From Zygnema cylindricum (lineage: Eukaryota > Streptophyta > Zygnematophyceae > Zygnematales > Zygnemataceae), in contig JBBHKE010002600.1 of the NCBI GenBank assembly GCA_037447655.1, positions 1 to 64,000 on the forward strand: DNA of 64,000 nt. The letters run 5' to 3'. The notes beneath the pieces were generated by a model, which was not told where the DNA came from, searched no databases, and worked only from the letters and a program-made list of their open reading frames with translations. Below, in pieces: positions 1 to 13,468 of the stretch. Both the position numbers and the translations under genes were made by a program. The first letter of the stretch is position 1. Every line of letters begins with the position of its first letter.

Positions 1-1305
1 GAAATAAGTTTTTTTTGGTTTGGCGGCGCATGTATACCAGAAATTTCAACGAAGACTTCTTGGAAAACATGGATGAAACTCACATGATCGTCAATATCGA
101 TAATGGAAAGACTTTGGGGTTTCGAGGGGATGATGTGGTGAAATACGCTGACGTCGCTGGAGGAGGTGAATCCATGACTCTCATGGTGTGAATCAGTGGA
201 GGGGTGAATGCTCGTATCGAGAACCCGATGATATTTTTTGCAAATCTTGGCAGAAATTTCCCGATACAAGGTTTATCGCACAATGTCCTGGGTGTGTTTT
301 TTCTTCCTCATTTAATGTTTTCATTTTTTTTTGATGTCTTTTTGTGTTTTATGACGGTTTCTCTATTTCTTTCCATCTATGTTTTTGTGTTTCAATTTTT
401 TATCTATATCTCTCTACCTTATCCTCTCACGTCTCCTCTCCCCTTCTCTTACTACAAAATAAGGAAATTTTTGTTTTTTAACTCTCTAACTTCTCTTATC
501 TCAAACAATGACTCCTACTAAAAGCTACTCATGGTATACGTAGCTTGCTTTCCCTCTAATGTAAATGTAAGCAAACACTAAAAAATGTTGTTTTTTTTCC
601 TTTTTTTGCCTATTATATATATTTGCAGGTGTTTGTTACCAGACCGGTCCAAAGGGTTGGAATGATAAAACGGTGTTCCCACAATGGGTCGAAGGGGCAA
701 GGTCTTACCAAGGGGATCGAGATGGACATAAAAAAAATCTCTTCCTAGACAACTACGGTGGTCACAATACGTCCGATGAGTTGGAGCGAGTTCTAGAGGC
801 CAAAAACATCGCGTTACACTATTTTTCATCTAATGCAACCCATCTTGTTCAACTTGCCGACTCTTGCGTGATTTCTAAAATCAAGGACGTGTGGAGTCGC
901 ATTTGGGACAGTTGGAAGGCGAAAGGAATTAAGAACGGTCAATGGGCAAAACCTTCGAGCCGTGGATGGTCCGAGAAATTGGTTGGACCCGGTAAAGCAT
1001 TTTTTGTAAAATTGGCAAGGAACTCTATCCGAGAGGTTAATGCGATGAGAGAAAAAAACGGGATGAGTTATGCGAGAAAAGCAATGATTCAATGTGGCTT
1101 GTCTTTACGTGACGGAAGGTGGGAAGAAGACATGCTCACACAACATTTGCGAGGCATAATCAGCAAATATCGCAACCACTTCGAAGGCGAGGTTGTGGAA
1201 CCTCCTTGCCTGAGGGCAAGGGAATTCCTCCAAAATTTTGAAGATGCCGACAGTCAACAAGATAACATTTTCAACGAGGAAGGGATGAGCCGCAACAAGT
1301 TTTAA
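1..1305 (+). pseudogene. Broken DDE-superfamily (pogo/Tigger-like, DDE_1) transposase, 5' truncated by window edge
   Basis: Transposase catalytic region of a Tc1/mariner-pogo type DNA transposon. The frame is open from the window edge to 188 (motifs ENMDETH and NGKTLGFRGD) and continues to 291. A GT-AG intron at 292-628 then leads to a second exon, 629-1305, which starts GVCYQTGPKGW and carries LDNYGGH at about 747, the usual second catalytic Asp region, then HLVQLADS. The join keeps frame (G|GT codon). An in-frame TGA at 189-191 interrupts exon 1 where related proteins usually have Arg, so CGA to TGA is likely. The N-terminal DNA-binding part lies outside the window. No inverted repeats were recognised. 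The family match is from remembered DDE_1 motifs; the subfamily is not certain. Confidence 0.75.
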
Positions 1306-2860
1306 AGATATTATATAACTTGCCTATTGTTTTTTGTTTTTATATATTAGTTTGGGAATGGTAGTTTAATTATAGAGTGGGAATATCAGCTAAACTTGTG
1401 CCAAACTAGTGTAGACAGTTCATGGAGTCTAGTATTCATTGACTTCATAAGATAAAACATATTTCGTATGTGTATGGTTTTTTTATGGGATAATATAATT
1501 TCGGTTTTTATGAAGTTCTCGTGTATTGTATATCGTGGAATTTGATATATTTTTAAAAATTCTTATGTATCTACCTTCAGATGTTGTTAATATCGTGTTC
1601 AAAATTTGAGTGTGCTTCTAATATGGAATTATATATTTTGTTGCAATGTACATCCTACCCTAATCAGCGACGATTATGCTTCGTCGTTTGTTCATCATCC
1701 TTCTCGGAAATTGATAAGTTGTACAATATATTCATTGCACTAACTAATGGTTGCCCTTTCAGCGACAAGAATTTGTCATCGTTGGATTTAAATTCAGCGG
1801 GGAAAAAACCTCTTATCATATCCGACAAAGTAGAGGCTGTGTCGTTGCTAAATTGAAACAGCTTCATCATCATCTCCGAGAAAACTAAGGGTGTTTTGTG
1901 GCTAGACGGAAATCCAGCGACAAAACAATTTTCTCATCATCTCCGACAAAGCAAAAGTTTAAAGTCGCTATACTCAAATCATATAAGCCTTTGTTACTAT
2001 GTTTTTGTCTCTTTGATTAGCCTTTCAACGCCGAGGTTGTTTCGTCGCTGGTTCATGAAGTTTCAGTTTTCATATTACATGGATATCATTATATTTATGA
2101 CCAAATAAGAGGTTTTTTCCTATATAAAAAAAAAACAATTTAGCTAGACCAAAACCATTAAAACAGTAGTGAAAAATGAAACCAAACACAACAATTTGAT
2201 TTCAGAAAAAACATCTAAACATTATAAGCAAAGATCAAGAAAGATTCGCGGTGAGAAGTAAAATAAAAGAAGTCATATTTCCATCATATACAGATGATTC
2301 ACAAACGAAAAAATATCAAGTACATTTAATAAGTATAAATGCGATAATGTCATTGAACCAACATGACAACAATTAAAAAAACACACAATTAATTAAAAAT
2401 ATATAAAAAGTTGACACAAATAAAATGATTCATTAACAACAATGGGAAAAGAAGTAGAAAATTTATATATTTCATGATAAACTCTTTTTACAACGTTAAA
2501 CTAAAAAAAAAATTATCTAAGGCCTATTAATCTACAATAGTCAACAAAGCTCTAAATAGTATTGAATTCTTAACGTTTATGCTTCTAGCTCGGAAATCCT
2601 CTTTACAAAATTCTAAAACCTTCCTATTTTACACACACTAACTAAGTATCAACGATCTGTGATGACAAATATAGATCCATGAGAAGCTCCTCACGGTATA
2701 CTCCATGCTCTTTCGTACGGTCCAATACCTTTAAGCTGATATTTTCTTCTTCCCTAGGATCGTATGTTTCCGTAGGGTGCTCTCCAATACAACAGGTCGT
2801 CGGATATAAGTTCATCATTGATGACAATTTAAAATACAAAAAAGAGACAAAGATAACGGG
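1306..2860. other. AT-rich intergenic stretch with AGCGAC/GTCGCT motif cluster
   Basis: No gene recognised. From about 1660 to 2055 there are scattered AGCGAC and TCGTCGCT motifs, including TTTCGTCGCTGGTTCATGAA near 2038, which resembles the hairpin segment of the Copia-1 LTR (TTTCGTCGCTGG then ATATTTGAAG). This may be a decayed relative of that LTR or another element with the same subterminal motif. 2110-2640 is plain AT-rich sequence and 2640-2860 shows nothing recognisable. Confidence 0.4.
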
Positions 2861-3495
2861 TTAGTAGGGGGTATATGGGCTTGACAAATATAACGTGAAA
2901 AAGAGGGACACAGAGAGAGAGACTAAAGGAGAATGTCATATTTGGAGATTGCAATGAAATATATGGAGACATAACGACAAAATGATGTTGGATGGCTAAC
3001 GACCAGGGAGATAAATAAGGCGGAGGGGCGAGAAGGGAGATATAATGTGGAAGAGGGAGTGTCAAAAATCCAGGGAGGGCACTAGAGATAAAAGTGCGGG
3101 AAAATGATAAATGATAGATTGAAAGAGTTAGATAACAGGATGGAGAGCAATGATGAGAGGGAAACAAGTGTGGAAGATGAACAAATAATTAAGAGGGAAG
3201 AAGGGAAGAATTACCGATGAGGTAGTGAGAGACGAACTGAGAGAGACACAGAACGAAAAAGAGTGTAAAATGGGGAAATGGCGAGTCATAAAGAAAAATA
3301 GAAAAAGGATATGAGACAGAAAGAGGAAGAGAGAGAGGGTGGGAAGAAGAGAGTGAGAGAGAAGAATAAGGAAAGGGAATGGGAAAAAATATGGGAGATG
3401 GACAATTTGTAGAGGGAGAGGTTAAGGGATAAAGAGATAGAGAATGAAAGAGGAAGAATATGGAGGTAGAGAGCGTAAGAGAGATGAATAAGCAT
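2860..3495. repeat. Purine-rich (GA-rich) strand-asymmetric tract
   Basis: About 630 bp in which the plus strand is strongly enriched in G and A with many GAGAGA and AGAGGG runs. The minus strand is therefore CT-rich and gives long spurious Ser/Leu-rich reading frames. No protein domain is seen. It reads as simple-sequence DNA. Confidence 0.7.
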
Positions 3496-4532
3496 GCTGA
3501 GCTACGCACTTACCAATGATTTCCTAATAACCCCGGAAAAATATAGCGCCGATGTTGGCTCGGACTTCCTTGTTGTTTCGCCATATTACAGTCTACCCTA
3601 CTACTGCTGTAAACCCTAAAAAGAGGTATAGATTACTGGATGCTGCAAGCATAAGTGAGGCGGCGGGGCGATGATCTGCACCCTGCCCAAAAAATGGCGA
3701 TGTCGTGTAAAAATGGATCTGCGAGATTCAAAAGCCCGCCACCAGGAAATGAGGATGTGGTTGGGATTTGTCTGACCACAAAATCTTTTTTTTTTGTTTT
3801 GTCCGCATATGCCGTTGGTTTGTTATCAATTCTCAGTTTCAAGGCGCCGCGTTTTTTCAGTTTTAAATTCTGTAACTTCACTCTAATATTTACACAATAT
3901 GACACTAATTTGTTGTCGTTTTGTGAAACATAACCCATTTTAAAGTCAAATTTAACTCTAATAAAAGTCTCTTTCGTTTAAAGATCTGGTATTACCGTTA
4001 TGTTTCCTTTTGACCCTTTAATAGTGTAAATATACTCTATTAATCTCGCAGGATCTCAAATAGAGTAAAAAGGGCATCGTATTAGACTTAACTTTCCGCG
4101 ACTATCAACATGTGTAAGTATGCAACACTACGTTTACGTAATATGGACAGTTTTTAGCATGTGCACATGTTATCCGTTCACACTATCACACACAAAAACG
4201 TCAAAAAAACGAACGTCTGAATGTATGCGAACGCCTATTTTACAAACTCGACTCCACTATTTTTTCTAAACGCAGCTTTGTATGCGACCGACATAAGTTA
4301 ACCACAATTTTCGGTCGGATTTGGGTAACGAAGTACACTGTTGTACGAACAAACTACTTCCGTACACCACACTATTCATGAATCCAGTACGGTCATACGA
4401 TTAACGCTAATTTACTAGAACCATAATTAACGTCAAAGATAAATTATATTCATTCATTGTATTTAGGTATCAATGTCAAAATTTTGGGGTGCCGATATAG
4501 CGTACATAAGGCTAATAACGATTCACGGTGTA
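3496..4532. other. Intergenic, ending in a MITE-B type terminus
   Basis: No gene recognised. The sequence is AT-rich with short runs. The end, AACGATTCACGGTGTA (4517-4532), matches the terminal repeat of the MITE-B family defined at 42687-43242 and recurs before 51752. The left end of this copy was not found, so only the right terminus is supported. Confidence 0.4.
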
Positions 4533-5289
4533 GTGTTGGGTATCGGGTAAATTCATATCGCGATAATTTCGATATTCGATATATCGAATATCGATCGAGC
4601 AAAATCCGCGATATATTGTACCGAGGCCAACATAAATCATCGCGATATATATTGCGATATATAGTATTTTCTAAATTTAATATTTTGTATTTTTATATAA
4701 TATGTTATTTTAGCGAAAAAGACATATTGTCTGATACGCCACGCACGACGTGATTTTCATTCCGTGACTTAAAGTTAGACGCCGCAAAATGTAACCGACA
4801 AAAAAGTACCAATTATATAATGGTACGGACAAAAAAATTTATGTCATCGCGTAACGTCTGTAAACAAGTTTTTACATACGTGTTTTGATTTGAGTGGTTC
4901 CTTAAGTTGACGATCAAATCTCTAAAATCGTCAAAAAATTGAAAACCGACCATTTTCTTATGGATATCCGTACTTTCGTATTATGTGCTTGTACTTCGCA
5001 AGTGTACCGTATCAATGTACCTCAAAGATCTCCTTCACTCCGCAGACTTTCAAAACCGTATTTCTTTTCGGCAAAGATTTTACGGTCACTTTGTTTGAAG
5101 GCACGTGACTTGGATGACCTGTCAATTTTTTTTTTGTTTTTTTTTATGCTTCGATATATTGGCAATACGATATATTGGAGATATATCGGTAATGTATTGC
5201 GATATTTTCATTCTTCGATATATTTAATATCGGGTATCTGAAATTCGATATATATTGAATATCGGCAAATGGTCCTCGATACCCAACAC
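4533..5289. mobile_element. MITE family A, 757 bp, TA target duplication
   Basis: Left end GTGTTGGGTATCG (4533) and right end CGATACCCAACAC (5277-5289) are perfect 13-bp inverted repeats flanked by TA on both sides (4531-4532, 5290-5291). The interior is rich in TATCGCGATAT and TCGATATATCGA palindromes. There is no coding capacity. TA duplication with short terminal repeats fits a Tc1/mariner-type (Stowaway-like) non-autonomous element. Related copies lie at 46720-47101, 11940-12023 and up to 11355. Confidence 0.75.
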
Positions 5290-5703
5290 TATCGTCTACA
5301 ACCGTCACAAATTACACCCACGTCTACATCCCTCACAATTTAAAGTAACGACTCATTGCGTTACAGCGGAACACTTTGGAAGTAGTACGAATCATCTTCC
5401 CTAAAAAACAAATTAACGGGACTAAGTTTCGGCTACAGGGGAAAGTGCCTTTAGAAGATGCATTTTACCATATCGTACTTCTTAGATGTACGAAATGCTG
5501 TCATCTGTCTTTTTATGTACGTTTATGCAATGTTGCACGAACCCGCAAAAACATTTGAAATTTATATATGAACTAGAAAAGGGGTCGTCGTCTAACGTCA
5601 AAATGGCCTCCACATCAATTACCTTTTCCGATCGGACGGTCCGTGTCGCTCAGGCGTTCCACTATATTTGTATAGTGTGATCAGCTGTCGTTCTCTTTCG
5701 GCG
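5290..5703. other. Intergenic region upstream of the eL38 gene
   Basis: Probably contains the promoter of the downstream ribosomal protein gene. No TATA box is obvious. The GC-rich part after 5590 is consistent with a core promoter and 5' UTR. Confidence 0.4.
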
Positions 5704-5713
5704 TTTAGGGTTT
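5704..5713 (+). promoter_or_regulatory. Telo-box upstream of eL38
   Basis: TTTAGGGTTT is the reverse orientation of the plant telo-box (AAACCCTAA), a common element of plant ribosomal-protein promoters. It lies about 50 bp before the ATG, probably near the transcription start or in the 5' UTR. Confidence 0.55.
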
Positions 5714-5761
5714 CTGGACCTTCCTCCATCAGCGCCCCTTGCCTTGAAAAAGCTTGTAACC

Positions 5762-7890
<2,129 letters not shown>

Positions 7891-10800
7891 CTTTGTAGCA
7901 AGGAGATATTTGTTTTTGTAATCCCCTGGTTATGATGTTGCAAAGGCGCTTTTCTGTTGTAAGCTTTTCTTTCAAAAAAGGCTGTTACTTCAGCTGAAGA
8001 AAAAGGCGAGTCTCTTTAGGGCTGCATTTTTGCATGAAAGTTGATTCAAGAATGGTGCTGAAATCAAAGCATCTAAAATTTGCCTGTCATAGTTGCCACA
8101 ATGTGAAAGGTTGACAAGTAATGAAGCATTTTGTCCCATTTTGTTCAGTTGTTGAGTGAACTGTGTTGACTTCTCCTAAATATTCACGTCTGTAGGTTCA
8201 CTGATGGAAATGGTGGGGAGAGGTGGTGAATTGCACTGGGTTTATGTTTTTTCTGTCCATTAGTTTCATTTTTCCACCTGCATTTGTGGGATTATCAGTT
8301 TGATGGTTGCGACGGAAAGCTAAGACCCTTACCTTCAGATTGGACATTTGCGCACAGAGAAACGTTGATTTAAAGTGCAAGACAAACATGGAACTAATAA
8401 AGATAAATGTAGTCAGGACTAATCACTGAATCTGGAAATATGGGTAGCGAGTAACCAATGACCGTATGGCTATAAGGCCTATGTATTGTGTGTCCTTAAG
8501 GTCGATATCATTTTCAAAAACCAATTAAAAATAACCTTGTCCCCTACCTTTTCTCGACTATTATTACACAGCTGGACAGTGATGTGTTTATACCTGAAAG
8601 ACAATAAACCGGTCGAAGTTTAGCTGATGTTACAAAGAGATGTTTGCACTTTAATTTGGCATGTGGGGCACATTTTGATTTGTATCCTAGTGGACCTCAT
8701 GTTATTAGGCAGCAGTGGAAATGGAAGATGTACTTATTCTACTGGGCGATATGTTGCCGGGACTTTGTGGTCTAAACATTGATTTTCCTACTTTGTGTGA
8801 TATTGCACATCCTTCTAAGAGGACCAGAAGTTTTGCAGTGAATAGCATTTTAGTTAAGAGTGCTTACCGTTGCAGCTTCAAGTATAGCTTATTTTTGAGC
8901 TGCTAGGTATATTATTTTTTAGTGTTGTTGTTTATGGGGGCTGGAAAGAGAGTTGAAAAATATCAATTCATGGTCTCTATTAGTGAATTCTGAAACGCTA
9001 AGTGGTCCAGTGTAAAAAGTGGATGAGAACAGGATGTCGACAAATAGGGGGGTGATGAACAGCTGTTCACTTGGTACTAGTCCCGTGTTTGGTTTATTTT
9101 GGTGGTTTTAAAGAACTATTGATGTGTCCACGCATTAGTGAGTTGGTTCGAACTGTGTGAAGAGCAGGTGGAAACAGAATGCTGATGAATATGGCGTTGA
9201 TTGCCAGCTGATTGTACTCGGTATTACTTGGACATGATCTGGTCCAGTTCTGTCACTATTTGTGTCAAACCGGATAATTGGTTTAAAACTGGTAATCAAA
9301 TGTTCTAAGCATACAGAGTGGTTCAAGTGGCTGAGGTGAATGGCTAGACTCTGTCGCAGTGTTTGGTTTTAGCATACATCCTTTGACTGCTATTGCACAC
9401 CGGCTGGGTTCACCCTTTTACCACACCTTCTCTCTTCGTGTGCAACCATGGTTGCACTTCTACTTTCCTCATGTCTCATTCACTGTAAACCCGTACATCT
9501 TAACTGGGTGGGAGTGTCAAACAAAACCATTTGGCTTTTGTCACTGTGCAGATGGGATGAAATTGGTTCTAACTGTTAATGAACTTCTCATACTGAAACC
9601 TCACTATTGCGGTTTAATTTGGTTTGAACGGTTGGTCTCAGACTGGGCTAAGTTGTATCGGGTACAGGAGAAACTGACCTCTACTGGGGAAGATAGTACT
9701 CGACAAGTATATTACCTGAATTTTGGAAATGAATAGTTTAGTTGAAAATGAAATGAACGTCGAATGTCGGTATCTGCCCCGACCATCACTATCCTAGTTA
9801 TCGAATAATCAGCAATAACGAATTAACGAAATAATCCACAGAACATAGTGTTGTAAAACATGGTTTCCCATGGGGCAATTAAATGGAGTTATTGAAAATC
9901 ATAAGACATTTATAGCGAAGAGTAATAGTAGATTATCTCAATACAACAAAAGAAAGACGAATGTGCACACAAAAAAAAGCAGAAAAAGAGTGTACCCAAA
10001 AAAAAAAATCACCTCACCTAACTTAACGACAGATAAAAATCTACTATACGCATCCCTTAAATCCCCTAGGCATGGTGGAGCACGCTAAGGTCGATAACCC
10101 ATAGCACGAATGGTTGATTGAAAGGGACAGAAGTCGACACTCATTGTAGACCCATTGGCAAATGTTGACTACACAAAGACATTAGGACAAAAGCACGAGG
10201 GGCCCTCAAGGCCCCAACTTTCAAAAGAACGCTGACCACAAGTATTGAGGAACTCATCCAAAGGAACTCCTCAACAACCAGTTTACCTCCACTGTCAACA
10301 TATAAACCATCAGCGGCATCACAACGTGTACACTCACGATCCTTCTTTCGAGCCCGTTACGAGCAGCTACTCAACGAACAATTGTAACAGAGGCAGTGTA
10401 TGAAACAACGACGTCATAAATACATCGGTCACAATCGAGCGAAACAATATCAATCCGTCGCTGTGGAATAATCTACCTAACAAAAAAACTATCCCCACTC
10501 ATTTTTTTTTGTGATAGTAGTACAGCCGATAGTGTCATAGGTTTGAATCAACTCTCCCCAATGGTAGAAAATGGACGCCATTTGGTTGAAGGACAGCGTC
10601 GCACGAGCAAATAGGAGAATTGCGCACAGGTGGACGAGGGAGGGCAAACTTGAACCTGAGGCTAGTGGCGAATTGCGAAAACGTGAAACCTAGGGTGGAG
10701 AATAGGTCTTATCAACAGGTTGAAATCTGTGTAGGAGAGAAAGCATGCAAGTGAAGAATCGAAGGGCAGTGCATCGAGAAGCCCATACTAAATCGTGGTG

Positions 10801-11220
10801 ACAACCTCATTAGAAACTAAAGCTTAGACACGCATAGGCGTAGGCGTAGGTAGTGCCCGCCACACATGTCGTAGATATTAAACCCAACTCTCATGTAGAG
10901 ACACGAAGGGATAATTGAATGTGAGCCGTAAGCCCGAACTTGGGATCGAAAGCCCTACGAACCAATGAAGTGTGGATGACCCCTATGACGCCAAAGAGAA
11001 ATAGGGTTGGGAGCGGAAATGTGTGGGAGGTAGGAGAGGTGGTGGGTGAAACTCGTCAGAAGAGCAAAGGCCAATTTTAGGTTAGGTAGAATGAGGAGGT
11101 CTTCCATGTAGGACAAATCCGTCTGAAGAGCAGAAAGCAAGAGAACGGGTCACAAATATCCCGAGCTATGGGGGGCCCTTAGCAGAAGAATGCCCATCAG
11201 GTTGGATGGGGAACTGAAAA
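7891..11220. other. eL38 3' flank and intergenic DNA, no gene recognised
   Basis: The first part is the eL38 3' UTR; TGTAA at 7916 could be part of a poly(A) signal. The rest shows no recognisable domain. The longest frame, 9359-9736 (125 codons), has no family resemblance, no convincing start context and no splice partners. 10100-11200 is more GC-balanced but has only short frames. Confidence 0.5.
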
Positions 11221-11355
11221 CTATGGGAGTGAGTATAAATCGTAATTTAATCGCGATATTAGCAGTATCGACATACTTGACGGATATATCGATTATCGAT
11301 ATGCCAAAAAAACCTATGTATTGATTATCGAAAAGAGGCTCTTGATACACAACAC
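11221..11355. mobile_element. MITE family A fragment (right end)
   Basis: Contains the family-A interior style (ATCGCGATATTAG, TATATCGATTATCGATA) and ends TTGATACACAACAC followed by TA at 11356-11357, a mutated form of the family-A right terminus CGATACCCAACAC. The left end is not clear. Confidence 0.5.
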
Positions 11356-11939
11356 TACACCACTCATTCTTACTAGTGTTAAAAAGTGTAAACGCCAATT
11401 TAGTGTTAATAACACCATTTTATGTATGTGTAAAAATAATTAAAATAATTTCGGTACTTAAAGACGATTTGTGTGTCGACTTTGTGGCGGACTACGCTGA
11501 GTTGCCCTCAACACTAATTAAAGTCCAATTGTACCACCCTGAAAACATTCTCGGCAATACGTACTTTTGGGCTTTGGAAATTGTACAAAACATATAAATT
11601 AAAGTAAAACTAAACATTATTTCCGATTACTTAACGCTATTTTATGGTTTATATTTAGTGTTGTTCTAGCTCTTTCCGACGGCTTATAGGAATGGAAATA
11701 TAGCTTTGAATCTTAAATCTACATGAGCGCACTTAGCTTTGTAGAAATGGAATGTCACGTGGACGTTTTGAACTAAAAAGGACATGCGTACTAAAAGCTA
11801 ATTTTTACGAACATTATGCAAAATGGTTAACACTAAATGGAAACTTTCCATAGTAATATGTTAATGGTAATAACATTAATTTATGATTTTGGGCCAAAAT
11901 GAGCCTCTACTAAATGAATGTTACTAACACTAAAAAGTA
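11356..11939. mobile_element. Putative MITE-B-like element
   Basis: Starts TACACCACTCATTC and then TTACTAGTGTTAA, resembling the MITE-B terminus (TACACCGTCAATCGC then TATTAG), and ends TTACTAACACTAAAAAGTA. The interior has repeated GTGTTAATAACAC and CACTAATT motifs like other family-B copies. Boundaries are inferred from abutting family-A pieces on both sides. Confidence 0.35.
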
Positions 11940-12023
11940 GTATTGTGTATTGGTAGCCATTTGCTGATAACCGATATGTACCTTTTATTGACCTAGAGAT
12001 AATCGATATATTGGTCTAGTATA
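11940..12023. mobile_element. MITE family A fragment, cut by Copia-1
   Basis: Starts GTATTGTGTATTGGTAGCC then ATTTGCTGATAACCGATATG, matching the reverse complement of the right end of the copy at 4533-5289 (GTGTTGGGTATCGAGG then CCATTTGCCGATATTC). It ends abruptly at the Copia-1 5' LTR, so Copia-1 probably inserted into it. Confidence 0.5.
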
Positions 12024-12607
12024 TGTTAGGATATGGTACTGAGAACTCTTTTAGCGACGAGTCATTCTCGTAGCTAAAGTAGCGACGACCAGCGACGAAG
12101 TTGTTTCGTCGCTGGATATTTGAAGTACCAGCGACGAAGAAGTTTCGTCACTGGATATTTGAAGTGACGTAGAAATAAAATGTTCATTTCGTTTCACGTA
12201 TGTTTGAATAGTACTATAGAAGTGACGTGGAAATTGTTTGGTAGTTTCAGTTCACGTAAGTTCAAGTCGTACCGTATGATTCAATTTGGTTCGCGGTTGA
12301 CTTTCCTAGTCGTACCATGTTGTTCAAGTCGAGTCAACTTTGTCAAGCTCATGTGCTTCACATGCACCCCTTTTATCTTACCAAGGATTCCCCGGCCTTT
12401 TTCCTCTGTACGGTCATTAAAGTACGAGGAAAGGAGCGCACTCAGCCTATTATCTTTTGGAGGAGTAGCTTGTTAAGGAGGCGTAGAAAGGTCACAAGTA
12501 AAAGAAAGGAAGAAAAGAAGTTGTATTTGCATTGTGCTTAATATATTGAATGTTTTTGGAGGAATACCATTGTTGTGTGTGTATTTTAATTGGTTTGTAA
12601 TCTTTCA
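12024..12607 (+). repeat. Copia-1 5' LTR (584 bp)
   Basis: Begins TGTTAGGATATGGTACTGAG and ends TTTCA just before the primer site. It aligns closely with 22349-22771. It contains two adjacent hairpins, 12089-12115 (CCAGCGACGAA, 4-bp loop, perfect complement) and 12128-12154 (same stem, one mismatch), plus a weaker TAGCGACGAG/CTCGTAGCTA palindrome just upstream. Confidence 0.9.
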
Positions 12608-12609
12608 AT

Positions 12610-12621
12610 TGGTATCAGAGC
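12610..12621 (+). promoter_or_regulatory. Copia-1 primer-binding site (initiator tRNA-Met 3' end)
   Basis: TGGTATCAGAGC is complementary to the 3' end of plant initiator tRNA-Met, the standard plant Copia primer. It lies two bases after the LTR. Confidence 0.9.
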
Positions 12622-12645
12622 GGGTTACTGGCAACACTTGCCGGT

Positions 12646-12918
12646 ATGGCGGAGAAAGGGAAATCCCCAGCGGAACCTAGTGGAGGAGCTAGTGGGGGAG
12701 TTAGTGGAGGAGGAGTTACAAGGACACAATATGATGAGTATGACAAATGGGGGGAGAAAAATGTGAAGATGGACGAAGGACTGTTTCAACACTTTCAAGA
12801 GTTTCTCAAAACACAAGAAGATGATGGAGATGGAGGAGTAAGTGGAGACTCACGCAACTCTAAGAAAATAAAGAAAAAGAAGGGGAAATCTAAACTTTAT
12901 GAGGAAGATGTAAAAGAG
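12646..12918 (+). pseudogene. Copia-1 gag, N-terminal part
   Basis: Starts at ATG 12646 (MAEKGKSPAEPSGG), Gly-rich then acidic and Lys-rich. Reading continues to codons for EEDVKE, where the chromovirus interrupts it. The same frame resumes at 18095 (KESEDDDFKV), so both parts were one gag ORF. Confidence 0.7.
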
Positions 12919-12924
12919 ACAAAA

Positions 12925-13468
12925 TGCCACAGTGCACAGCAGAAGATACCCAGAACCTCCTCGTAGCAACAACAAGTTCACACCACAAAGACAAAGAGTA
13001 GCACTTTATTACTCAGGAGAAGATTACAACATCCAGCGCTCGCTGCGAAGGTCTACTCGAAGAATCTGTCCCTTAACTAAGTCTGCCTGACTATTTAAAC
13101 TCACTAGCTGCTAGTCACTCTTGTACTGTACAGGTGCACACGTGGACCTTCAAGGTCTTCCTAGATCAATCTCAAGACATCCTTCTAGAACTATAAAATT
13201 CAAACTACATTCCGCGGCGTTGCTATACTGCTACGCTGCGATGCTATGTTGCGCTCCTACACTGCCTTGCTATGCTGCTACGCTACTTAGTTGCTACGCC
13301 GCTAAGTTGCTACACTACTTAGTTGCTACGCCGCTAAGTTGCTACGTTGCTATGTTGCTACGCTGCTATGTTGCGCTGGTCTGGAATCGGAGCTGCGCTG
13401 CTCTGACACCGCAACTGTAGCAGCCTAGTTACTAGCTACTAAGTACTCAACTCTGTAACCCTGTTACA
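12925..13468 (-). repeat. Chromovirus 3' LTR (complete copy)
   Basis: On the minus strand it begins TGTAACAGGGTTACAGAG and ends about CTGTGGCA. It is preceded inside by a purine stretch, GTGGGAGGCAC. It contains tandem GTTGCTACGCCGCTAA-like units at about 13215-13375. The segment at 13355-13468 aligns with 17980-18094. Confidence 0.75.

Noticed and set aside
2829-3509. Overlapping minus-strand frames rich in Ser, Leu and Phe
   Set aside because: They are the translation of a GA/CT-rich tract; no domain, no start context, no splice partners.
3655-3933. 92-codon frame starting MRRRGDDLHPAQK, with an upstream AAACCCTA word
   Set aside because: Single short frame with a hydrophobic low-complexity tail; no recognised domain or splice signals.
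9359-9736. 125-codon frame in the eL38 3' flank
   Set aside because: Not similar to any family I recognise, no flanking exons, composition like the surrounding non-coding DNA.
12180-12476. 98-codon frame, repeated at 22504-22800
   Set aside because: Lies in the Copia-1 LTRs; not a gene.
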